NCBI RefSeq assembly: GCF_000263195.1
Contig: NC_018749.1
Span: 1-64,000, forward strand
Direction: 5' to 3'
DNA: 64,000 nt
Origin: Emticicia oligotrophica DSM 17448
GTDB lineage: Bacteria > Bacteroidota > Bacteroidia > Cytophagales > Spirosomataceae
The position numbers and the translations under genes were made by a program. Shown here one piece after another: positions 19,234-27,586 of this stretch (the stretch's first letter is position 1; every line of letters begins with the position of its first letter). A model generated the notes under the pieces. That model worked only from the letters and a program-made list of their open reading frames with translations. It did not search any database and was not told the DNA's origin.

Positions 19234-20203
19234 TCACTTTTCGTTAGAGAAATAGATATACCACTTGATGAAATTTTTTCGATGCTCCGTCGTCAAACCT
19301 CTATGAATATCCAAATGATTTTTGAGATGAGAAAAGAAACCTTCAATGCCGTTAGTAGTTTTAGGAATAGCTTCATCATCCAGAAAATGGAACATGTTGG
19401 GAATAGCTGATTTGATGTAGATGAACGTTCTCCTTAACAATTTATGTGTGTACCAATATCGGTCTGTTTCTGAGTTAAAAGATTTTTGTTGATAATAGGA
19501 TTTATGAGCTATCTCCCACTGCTTGAACTGTCTCAGCCAAGCAATTTTGTCGTTATGAGTCGATATTTTACTAATCAATAGTACGATTTTTCGAAGTTCT
19601 TTAGCTGATGTATGTTTAGGACTATTGGTAAGCCAAATGAGGCTCTGACGCTGAATATGTACCAAACAACGCTGGATTTTAGTTTCAGTCAATACCTCTC
19701 TAATCGCTCTAAGTGTCCCTTTTTGCCCATCTACTGTCATACTTTCAATCTTTAAACCTAATCGTAATAGATTCTGTAAATCCTCCTTGATTTCTTCATA
19801 TCTTTCCTCATCACTAAACCTGATAAGTTGAGTATAGTTACTATGATGGTCTTGATAACTAATCAGACAAAACTGCTTGAAGTATGTCCCATCCATCCGC
19901 ATATGAAGCACTCGATTATTTTGGATTTTTAGCACAGGGGCTTGGGCTAAAAACTCATAGAATAAGGTTTGAAGTGTTCGTTGGCTATAACTGCTCTCCC
20001 TACTTAAAACCTTTAATGTTTGGCGTTCTAATACCCATTTCTTAAACCAAATAAAACGATTCTTTTGGCGGACATCCTTGCGTTGTTCACAATAAAAAAT
20101 CTCGCAATTTTTACACTTGTATCGCTGTTTGCCTGCCTGTTTACCCCATTTGATACTCGACTGAAATCCACAAGCCCAGCATCGCTTTTTTTTCTATTTT
20201 CAT
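19234..20203 (-). pseudogene. IS256 family transposase (zinc-ribbon variant), out of frame with its ATG
   Basis: The long frame encodes a mutator-like transposase: zinc ribbon CWACG ... YKCKNCEIFYC, then MRMDGTYFKQFCLISYQD, MTVDGQKGTLRAIREV, and C-terminal KTTNGIEGFFSHLKNHLDIH with the catalytic Glu. The zinc ribbon has no in-frame start codon. The only suitable ATG (20201-20203, MKIEKK) enters through an A8 run at 20186-20193 and is one base out of phase; A7 would give MKIEKKRCWACG. So it is either a one-base insertion mutant or a gene that needs slippage on the A run. It abuts the truncated dehydratase, whose 5' end it has replaced. Confidence 0.75.
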
Positions 20204-20212
20204 GAAATAAAA

Positions 20213-20244
20213 AATGATTGATGAAACTAATTTCATCAATCATT
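20213..20244. repeat. perfect 14-bp inverted repeat at the IS/dehydratase junction
   Basis: aatgattgatgaaa / tttcatcaatcatt with a 4-base loop ctaa. It lies between the transposase start and the dehydratase remnant. The first codons of the dehydratase frame (MMKLISSII) are read from its right arm, so that start is IS-derived. It may be an IS end or a terminator shielding the IS from outside transcription. Confidence 0.6.
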
Positions 20245-22473
20245 CAAAAACTACAAGGTAAGTCGCTGATTATTAATTCTTTACAATTGATTTTTGTGCA
20301 TTTTACCAACTATTTTTTGCTAATATACCATTTTTTAGATTCAATCGTATTGAAGCAAAAACAAGTTGCTGGCATTGTATTAAATGGTATTGAAATTTTA
20401 AGTAAACTATCTTCAGAACAAGATGATACGCTCAGAGCGTTCAAAGATGCTTTTTCTGAAAAGTACGATAGACAATTTGTTCCTCTTGGAGAAGTATTAG
20501 ATTCAGAATTTGGTATTGGTTTCCCTCAATTGAAAATGTTCGGCACGGTGGAATCATCTCAAATTATCAATCAGATAGACTATAAATCCGAAGGTAGAAG
20601 TAGGTCTAACCTTAATACCAATGTAGAAAAACTTTGGGTATCAAAATATGAGCAAGCCATAAGAAATAATGCTTGTGAAATTGAAATTACAGATGAAGAC
20701 GTGATTCATTTTTCTTCAAAAGTTTCTAAAATGTCTCCTACTTTTTCCGTAATTACCTCGAATGTGAATATTTCTGATAAGGAATATATCATTTTAACCG
20801 AAGTTGGATGCAGCACAGGCATAAATCTTTTAGGTCGTTTTTGCTTTGCAAATCCCGAAATAAAATCATTAGCAATGAATATTGCACAGAAAGAGAAGGA
20901 GTATTATAAAAATACAATAATAGCAGAAGTAGTTCATCTACCCGAAAAACGTGTAGGGAATATATTATCCAGGCCAAGTTTTTTTGATTACGAAATAGAT
21001 TATTTATCAGGCTCTTGTATTGAGCCAAGCAAACAAATCACCATCACAGATTTGTCAGTTGGGGTAATAGATGATGAAATAATCTTATTTTCAACAAAAT
21101 TTAACAGAAGAGTTATTCCGAGACTTTCAAATGCTCATAACTTTAGTAATGACTCATTGCCTGTGTACAATTTCTTATGTTCGGTACAACATCAAGGAAT
21201 TAAAAGTCTATTTATAGAAATGGGTGATTGGGAAAAGTATGTTACTTATACGCCAAGAATAAGATATAAAAATGTCATTTTGAGGTTAGCAAAATGGGTT
21301 TTATATAAAAGTCATTCAGAAATGATTAAAAAAGAGTCATTGGTAATGTTTTGCAAAAATTGGAAAATTCCGAAGTATGTATCAATAACGGACGGCGACA
21401 ACGAGTTAGTGATAGATACGCTTTCAAATATTGGGATAGATTTGCTTTTAGATAATTTGAAAAATAATGAAAAAACTATATTAACAGAATGGTTACATTT
21501 TTCGGATAAACCGACCTTGACAAAATTGGGAGAACCATTTGTCAATCAAACTATATTCGCCTTCTACAAAACAGTAGAAGGACCTAAATCTGCCTATATT
21601 TCAACTTCAAATATTAAGAAACAATTCATTCCAGGTTCCGAATGGTTATACATAAAAATATATTGTGGAACTCAGATGGCAGACTTGCTATTATTAAAGA
21701 TAACTGAGATAATAACAGATTGGGTAGGTCAGCGAATAGAAAAATGGTTTTTCGTCAGATTCAATGACCCACACCATCACTTACGAATTCGTTTTTTTGT
21801 AAATAATGAGCAAGACCGTGCAGCACTTATTGAGAAAATAAACCAAAAATTGGAATCAATAAAAGACTACCTGCCATTTTGGAAGGTTCAGCATGACAGC
21901 TATGAAAGAGAATTGGGACGATATGGTATTGAAAACATAGAATTATCAGAAACACTATTTTTTATAGATAGTAGTATTTATTCAGAAATTTTAGTAAAAT
22001 TAGGTTCATTTGATGACTCTTCAAGATGGTATCTTGGTATTTATCACGTACATAATTGGCTGGACTTATTCGGCTACAAATTAGACGATAAACTATTATT
22101 AGTGGAAAAATTAAGAGAAAGCTTTGCAAATGAATTTATAAACGATAGTTCACTCAAAGAAAAATTAAGTAGTTTATATCGAACGGAAAGAACGATAATT
22201 GATAAAATAGCATCAGGAGAGGGTGATATGTTGTTCTCATATAGACCCATCAAATCGGTATTTAAAAAATATCGGTCTGTATTGAATAAATCAAAGTGGT
22301 TTGAAAGAATCAAAAAAAGTGATGATTTAGTAGCGAGTTATTTGCATATGAGCATTAATCGCTGGCATATTTCCAATCAACGATTAAACGAGTATATTAT
22401 TTACGACGTATTATTTCGCAGTTATCGGTCTCTTACAAAGCGAAATAGTATCAATGTAAAAGCAAAAGATTAA
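20218..22473 (+). pseudogene. class I lanthipeptide dehydratase (LanB-like), N-terminally truncated
   Basis: A 751-codon frame matching the C-terminal three quarters of LanB enzymes, which glutamylate Ser/Thr using Glu-tRNA and then eliminate to dehydro residues. Recognisable LanB sequence starts near residue 45 (LKQKQVAGIVLNGIEIL), continues with VPLGEVLDSEFGIGFPQL near 90, and ends in the SpaB-C/thiopeptide-type elimination domain from about residue 460 (WLYIKIYCGT, WFFVRFNDPHHHLRIRFFV). Family members are ~1000 aa, so about 280 N-terminal residues of the glutamylation domain are gone, replaced by IS-derived codons. The elimination half looks intact. It overlaps the convergent LanC-like gene by 23 bp. 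Probably inactive as a complete dehydratase. Confidence 0.8.
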
Positions 22474-23440
22474 ACCAATCAGTGGTGTTTTTTTCTATTG
22501 AATAATTCACGAGATTTAAACCCAAATAACCATCCATAATAGAGGTAACTTGATTTGTTTTTATATTCGGGACAAGAATATTGGCTTCTTTAAGCCAGTA
22601 ACTTGCAACTTGTAAATACTTTGGATTTCTATACATTGACCCAAAGTAATGATATAACATTGCATTTCCAGTATAACCCGAAATAATAGAAATTCCATTA
22701 TTATCCAATAGTTCTTTTTTTTGAATGAGAGAAAAAGATAAAATTCTTAATGCCCAACCTGTATATGATTTGTCCAAACATTTACCCAATCTAAAAAAAA
22801 GGAGAGCCAAAGCAAGATTACCAGTATCCCATGATAAATTGTTTGTCATAATAATTTCATTCGTGTTTCGGTCGTACTTATCTGGAAAAAAATTCAAAAA
22901 TTCGCTATTAGTATAAACATCCATTTTTACTTTAACTATGGACTCTATTATATTATCAAGAACAGACAATATTTGCTTATTTCCCGTTCTTTCAAATGCC
23001 AAACAAAGACATATAGTAATACCAACAATACCATTTTTGATACTTAAATTGAGCGGTTCTTCTTGATAGAAAGCATAAAATTTTTGAATTATTTTTTCTG
23101 TTAATATTTCTATTGCTTTAATGGTTTCATTTGGAGGTAATGAAAAAAAATAGTTAATCGACATTGAAGCACCGTTCCAATAATGAATAGCATTCCGCTC
23201 GGACAGTTCAATACCTTTTTGAAGTATAATGTCATTAACTCTTTTAAAGAATGTTTTATCCGATTTTTTTTTGAGATAAAACCCAATCAAAGTATAATGC
23301 CAAAGTTCTAATTCATTATCATACTTCGTCAAAGATTCTTTTGAAATAGAATCAAAATTAGTGGCGTTATTCATAATAACTTCGCAAAAATTATTCTCAA
23401 TTTGAATTGATTTTGCGAAATTATCATAAATTTGAGTCAT
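22451..23440 (-). CDS. LanC-like protein lacking the zinc ligands
   Basis: A 329-residue alpha/alpha-toroid protein of the lanthionine synthetase C type: NGIVGITICLCLAFE near 140, LSWDTGNLALALLFF near 200, GISIISGYTGNAMLYHYFG near 250, and MDGYLGLNLVNYS near 305 match the repeated LanC glycine motifs. In active LanC, zinc is held by Cys of W-C-x-G and by the C-H pair of C-H-G; here these read W-D-T-G and I-S-G. All three ligands are therefore missing and normal thiol activation should fail. It is encoded convergently with the dehydratase, and a 40-codon Thr/Ser-rich frame lies just upstream of its start. It could be decayed or have a new role. Confidence 0.72.
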   Translation of the reverse strand: MTQIYDNFAKSIQIENNFCEVIMNNATNFDSISKESLTKYDNELELWHYTLIGFYLKKKSDKTFFKRVNDIILQKGIELSERNAIHYWNGASMSINYFFSLPPNETIKAIEILTEKIIQKFYAFYQEEPLNLSIKNGIVGITICLCLAFERTGNKQILSVLDNIIESIVKVKMDVYTNSEFLNFFPDKYDRNTNEIIMTNNLSWDTGNLALALLFFRLGKCLDKSYTGWALRILSFSLIQKKELLDNNGISIISGYTGNAMLYHYFGSMYRNPKYLQVASYWLKEANILVPNIKTNQVTSIMDGYLGLNLVNYSIEKNTTDWFNLLLLH

Positions 23441-23453
23441 AAAAGAAGATGTA

Positions 23454-23576
23454 TTAACGATTGTTTATCATAACTGTTGTTGGAATAGTAACACTCGTTT
23501 TGCCATTTGTTGATAATGATTTAAAAAATGATACGGTTGTTTTAGTTAATCTTAATGATGTTTGTGTCTTTTTCAT
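23454..23576 (-). CDS. 40-codon Thr/Ser-rich mini-ORF, possible Cys-less lanthipeptide-type precursor
   Basis: It starts MKKTQTSLRLTKTTVSFFKS and continues LSTNGKTSVTIPTTVMINNR, with 15 Ser/Thr in 40 residues and no Cys. The L-x-L-x-KTTVS stretch resembles leaders of Bacteroidota class I lanthipeptides (KKTVSxL type), but no GG cleavage site is present. It lies 13 bp upstream of the LanC-like gene on the same strand and would be co-transcribed. Coding status is uncertain: it is too short to judge statistically. Confidence 0.35.
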   Translation of the reverse strand: MKKTQTSLRLTKTTVSFFKSLSTNGKTSVTIPTTVMINNR

Positions 23577-23664
23577 TAGTCATAATTGTTTATGTTTACA
23601 GACCAAAGTTGTTGTCTGCAAAAACTAAAAAGAAAAAGATTATATATTCTAAACTATTGCCGAT

Positions 23665-24774
23665 ATGAATCTTGCGAATAACATTAAACTAAGAGAAAAG
23701 GGCATCCTGTTAAACTGGTGGATACACGGTCTTTTTTGGAATACTTATGTATTTATCGCTTTTAATGCTTATTTAATTGAACCCAAGAACATAAGTACTG
23801 TTGATAGATTTATTGATGTTTATGTACATAACCTTTTGGCTATTTCTGTATGCTTCTACTTACAATTCTTCCTTTTGTTAAGATTGAGGGGGGGGTGGAA
23901 GTTAACAAGCTTCATTCTAATTTTTATTGTTTTTACAATACTCAGGATTATTATTAATGATGTATTATGGCGTTGGGGAGTAACTGCTTCAAGTTCAAAA
24001 AGCACTACAACCTATTTAGATGGATTTATTATATATTTTTTTTTTGGTGGAATGGGGACAGGATTTTATTTTGCCATAAATACAATAAAAAAACAAGAAG
24101 TGATTTTTCTGTTAGAAAAAGATAAGTACAATAATGAAATTAAGCTTCATGAGGAAAAAATTCGTAATCAACAACTTCAAATAGAAGGCCAAAAATCAGA
24201 AATGTCAAGGTTGAATGCTCAAATTAACCCTCATTTCTTGTTTAATACATTGAATTTTTTTTATTCAGAGGTTCGAACATTACACCCCAAAATTTCAGAG
24301 TCAATTCTTTTATTATCTGATATTATGAGATACTCATTAATTGAAAATCATAATGCAGATTTAGTACCTGTTGAAGGTGAAATTAACCATATAAAGAACT
24401 ATATAGATTTACAAAAAAACAGATATAATGATATTATGAATCTTTCACTTAACATTGTAGGTGGTAGCAACTGCAAAAATAAAACAATTCCGCCTATGAT
24501 ACTTCTAACGCTGATTGAAAACTGTTTTAAATATGGAGACTTGTTTGATAGTAATGAATCCTGCCAAATAAACATCATATTAGAAGAAGACCGATTTTTA
24601 TATCAATCTGTCAATAAGGTCCAACACCAAACTTCATATTTGCCTTCTACGGAAATTGGACAAAGTAATATAAAAGCAAGGCTTAAAATGATTTATGGAG
24701 AAGAAAATTTTCAATTCAAAACAGATGTGAAAAATAATCGATACTATTGTAATTTAAGTATAAACTACTATTAA
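23665..24774 (+). CDS. LytS-type sensor histidine kinase
   Basis: A 369-residue membrane kinase. Four hydrophobic segments lie in residues ~20-150, followed by a coiled coil (LLEKDKYNNEIKLHEEKIRN region, 152-185). The His_kinase domain has the phospho-acceptor motif LNAQINPHFLFNTLNFF near 185-200, and the N-box PPMILLTLIENCFKYG near 278. It is followed after 4 bp by a LytTR response regulator, so the two form a pair. Placed directly upstream of the peptide cassettes, it probably senses the exported peptide or envelope stress and switches the cluster on (inference). Confidence 0.9.
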   Translation: MNLANNIKLREKGILLNWWIHGLFWNTYVFIAFNAYLIEPKNISTVDRFIDVYVHNLLAISVCFYLQFFLLLRLRGGWKLTSFILIFIVFTILRIIINDVLWRWGVTASSSKSTTTYLDGFIIYFFFGGMGTGFYFAINTIKKQEVIFLLEKDKYNNEIKLHEEKIRNQQLQIEGQKSEMSRLNAQINPHFLFNTLNFFYSEVRTLHPKISESILLLSDIMRYSLIENHNADLVPVEGEINHIKNYIDLQKNRYNDIMNLSLNIVGGSNCKNKTIPPMILLTLIENCFKYGDLFDSNESCQINIILEEDRFLYQSVNKVQHQTSYLPSTEIGQSNIKARLKMIYGEENFQFKTDVKNNRYYCNLSINYY

Positions 24775-24778
24775 TGCT

Positions 24779-25525
24779 ATGCTAAGATGTTTTATAGTGG
24801 ATGATGAACCACCAGCAATTAACCTACTTACACAATATATTAATGAAACCCCATTTTTACAGCTAATTGGTTCAGCCACCGACCCAACTCAAGCCCTAAA
24901 TGAAATTAAATTTTTAGAAATAGATATACTATTTTTAGATATACAAATGCCAAAAATAACAGGATTTGAGTTAATAGAAATCTTAAAACCCAAATGTTCG
25001 GTCATTATGACCACTGCATTTACAGAATATGCTGTTTCTGGGTATGAGTACCAAGTTTCTGATTATTTAGTGAAGCCTATTCGATATGAAAGATTTTTGA
25101 AGGCTGTAACAAAAATATTAAATGAATTTCCTAAAGTGGCATCAAATATCAAAGCCAATGAAGATGAATTCCTTTTTGTAAAAACCGAGCATCGTGGTAA
25201 ATTCAAGAAGATTGAGTTTAGTGATATAAAATATGTGGAAGGCTTACAGAATTATATACGTATTTATCTCAAAAGTCAAGAAAGTGCAGTAATTACGTAT
25301 ATAAGGATAGGTGAAATTATGGAAAAGCTACCCTTAAGTAAATTCGTTAGGGTTCATAAATCCTATATTGTAGCATTAGATGAAATAGAAGCACTGGATG
25401 GAAATGAAATATTTTTAAAAACAATGTCGAGAATACCCGCAGGAGGTGTTTATAAGTCCGAACTCCTTGAAAAATTTAAAGACTCCTTCATAATTGGTAA
25501 TCAGAAAAAGGGAGGTTTGAAATAA
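24779..25525 (+). CDS. LytTR family response regulator
   Basis: A 248-residue regulator with a receiver domain (CFIVDDEPPAINLL with the acidic pair; phospho-acceptor Asp in ILFLDIQMPKITG; MTTAFTEYAV; DYLVKPIR) and a C-terminal LytTR DNA-binding domain from about residue 140 (EDEFLFVKTEHRGKF, IKYVEGLQNYIRIYL, FVRVHKSYIVALDEIEAL). LytTR proteins bind direct repeats about two helical turns apart upstream of -35. Exactly such repeats are found at 25749-25778 and 32298-32326, so this regulator is the likely activator of both peptide transcripts. Confidence 0.92.
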   Translation: MLRCFIVDDEPPAINLLTQYINETPFLQLIGSATDPTQALNEIKFLEIDILFLDIQMPKITGFELIEILKPKCSVIMTTAFTEYAVSGYEYQVSDYLVKPIRYERFLKAVTKILNEFPKVASNIKANEDEFLFVKTEHRGKFKKIEFSDIKYVEGLQNYIRIYLKSQESAVITYIRIGEIMEKLPLSKFVRVHKSYIVALDEIEALDGNEIFLKTMSRIPAGGVYKSELLEKFKDSFIIGNQKKGGLK

Positions 25526-25556
25526 CCCCCCTTTCATTTTGACAATAAAAAATTCC

Positions 25557-25707
25557 CTATTTTTTCAAAAAAATTGAAATGTACTGGCCCCAATCTACAC
25601 CATCCACATCATATATTCGGAGCCTTTCTTCAAGACTTAATCTCTTTGTATAATTTTGAAGTAGCTTGAAATTTACTTTTCTACTTGTTGATTTTATTTC
25701 ATAAACC
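25557..25707 (-). pseudogene. short C-terminal fragment of an unidentified protein
   Basis: The minus strand reads about 49 codons without a start (KLLQNYTKRLSLEERLRIYD then VDGVDWGQYISIFLKK and a stop). It looks like protein rather than noise, but I do not recognise the family. It lies in the 400-bp gap between the response regulator and the first peptide operon. Confidence 0.3.
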
Positions 25708-25745
25708 TAAGCTACAAAATCAATTTTTTATTCTCATAAACCCAT

Positions 25746-25815
25746 TTTAGTATAGGTAAAATTAGCATTTGTATAATTATATTGTTGTTTTTACGCTTTT
25801 AATCTAAATTCAATT
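25746..25815 (+). promoter_or_regulatory. putative LytTR-controlled promoter, copy 1
   Basis: tttagtataggtaaaattag then catttgtataattatattgttg is nearly identical to 32294-32341. Two GTATARxT half-sites (25750-25757 and 25771-25778) lie 21 bp apart. A TTG at 25782 and TAAATTCA at 25805 fit the Bacteroidota -33/-7 pattern (TTG, TAnnTTTG) with a 20-bp spacer. It precedes the DUF6734-VKOR-precursor operon by ~110 bp. Confidence 0.6.
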
Positions 25816-25924
25816 CAAAACAAACAGTCAATTGATATAACAGAGCTTTTATTAAGTATTAAATTACTAAAGAAGTTTTTTTACTGAATAACAACCTTAT
25901 CTTCATTAATATGATTAGCGTAAA

Positions 25925-27556
25925 ATGAAAATAATTCAAACGTTGTATGCTAATAATAATTTAACTCCTATTTCAAATAGGTTTGGTTGGCTTAGACCTG
26001 AATTTCATTTAATGAGTTGGGCTCTAAGTTGTTTACAAATTAAGAAATTTCATAAAGAAGTTCATTTATATGCAAATACTTCTGGAGCAGATTTACTTGT
26101 AAATCAACTCAAATTACCCTATGACTCTGTCAATATCTCACATGATGACTTGGTATTAGCGAATGAAAATTTATGGGCTTTACCAAAAATATTTACATAT
26201 TCATTACAAAAAGAACCTTTTTTGCATATTGATGGAGATGTCTTCCTTTTTGAAGCTTTACCCAAAAAACTTTTAAGAAATAGTTTAATTGCACAAAATA
26301 TTGAAAAGGCTACAAAATTTTATCAAACAACTCAAAGTGAGTTAATGTCAAATTTTGAATATTTCCCCGATTGTGTCAGAAAAGACTTATACAGTGAAAA
26401 ACCAATCAATGCAGTCAATGCTGGCATTTTAGGTGGTCAAAATTTTCTTTTTTTTCAGAAATATACAAAATTAGCATTTTCATACATAGATAATAATGTG
26501 GATTATTTGTCAAAAATAAATGTAAACAAGTTCAATGTTTTTTTTGAACAACATTTATTTTATTCATTAGCAGTTCAGGAGAAAATCCCAATCAGTGTTT
26601 TGTTCAATGAAAAAATTAATGATAATGAGTACGAAGGTTTCGGAAATTTCCATGAAGTGCCATTCAAAAAACATTATTTGCACCTTTTAGGAACTTATAA
26701 AAGCCATCTCCATACATGTATACAAATGGCGAATAAACTTCGACAGTTATACCCTAATTATTATTACCAAATTATTGCATTATGCAAACAAAATGACATT
26801 CAGCTTTTAACCAACTTTTATGCTGAAAATAATTTATTGACATTGCCAGATTACCAAAAACTCCATAAAAGAGCTAAGAGTATCTATAAAAAATCTAAGT
26901 TTTTAACTAAAAACAGGCAAAAAAGTAAACATATAGAAGTATTTGAAGAGTTATACAATATTGAAAAAATCATAACATTAAAGAATATTATAAATCAGAT
27001 TGATTACACAGATAAGCCATTTACAAAAAATGAATTAGAAGCTGATTTTCAACTATTCGCTGAAAATATTGCAGTAACTTTAAAGAGATATATACCTAAT
27101 GAGTTATTATATGGTAGAGATATAGAAGCAACAAACTGGTATTCTTTAATATTTGAACATGAGGAAAATATTAAAGAAGTTCAAATTATCAAGTGCAATG
27201 AGCCTACGATTATTACTTCTGATTACGATTGGGCAACTATCTTGAACAAGTTTTTGCTATCAAATATAAGAATAAGGTATTACGAATCTTTTGAAATTTC
27301 AAAAGGCAATTTTAATAGCTTGATAGTTCCCGAAGTCTACACTGAAAAGTTTTCTTTATATGATTTGGAAGATATAGACGTGATAATTTTACAAATTTTG
27401 ACAAAACCAATGCCAATTAAAGATTTATTCATTGAAATACAAGAATATTTTGACGCTGATGTTATCGAGAACTATGCTCAAAAAGTATTCGATTTTTTAA
27501 TTGTTTTGCTAAAGCAATTGGTTCTGAAAAAGGCAATAATGCCTGTAAATCTATAA
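25925..27556 (+). CDS. DUF6734 family protein (glycosyltransferase-like)
   Basis: A 543-residue protein. The N-terminal ~260 residues match DUF6734: MKIIQTLYANNNLTPISNRF, FHLMSWALSCLQIKKF, LWALPKIFTYSLQKEPFLHI, and a DxD-like HIDGDVFLFEAL near 102-113, as in nucleotide-sugar glycosyltransferases. The C-terminal ~200 residues are an additional region with no family I know (residues 340-543, ending in a helical YAQKVFDFLIVLLKQLVLK segment). It is the first gene of transcript 1, 30 bp before the first VKOR fusion. It might glycosylate the peptide or act as a leader-binding partner; both are speculation. Confidence 0.65.
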   Translation: MKIIQTLYANNNLTPISNRFGWLRPEFHLMSWALSCLQIKKFHKEVHLYANTSGADLLVNQLKLPYDSVNISHDDLVLANENLWALPKIFTYSLQKEPFLHIDGDVFLFEALPKKLLRNSLIAQNIEKATKFYQTTQSELMSNFEYFPDCVRKDLYSEKPINAVNAGILGGQNFLFFQKYTKLAFSYIDNNVDYLSKINVNKFNVFFEQHLFYSLAVQEKIPISVLFNEKINDNEYEGFGNFHEVPFKKHYLHLLGTYKSHLHTCIQMANKLRQLYPNYYYQIIALCKQNDIQLLTNFYAENNLLTLPDYQKLHKRAKSIYKKSKFLTKNRQKSKHIEVFEELYNIEKIITLKNIINQIDYTDKPFTKNELEADFQLFAENIAVTLKRYIPNELLYGRDIEATNWYSLIFEHEENIKEVQIIKCNEPTIITSDYDWATILNKFLLSNIRIRYYESFEISKGNFNSLIVPEVYTEKFSLYDLEDIDVIILQILTKPMPIKDLFIEIQEYFDADVIENYAQKVFDFLIVLLKQLVLKKAIMPVNL

Positions 27557-27586
27557 TTCACCTTTGACAAATAAAAAACTAAACTT

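Noticed and set aside
18985-19255. Overlapping short frames on both strands left of the IS256-type transposase
   Set aside because: Neither resembles the missing dehydratase N-terminus or any family; the hairpin is the only clear structure.
20028-20243. 71-codon minus-strand frame at the transposase start
   Set aside because: It runs in a different frame from the zinc ribbon and has no family match.
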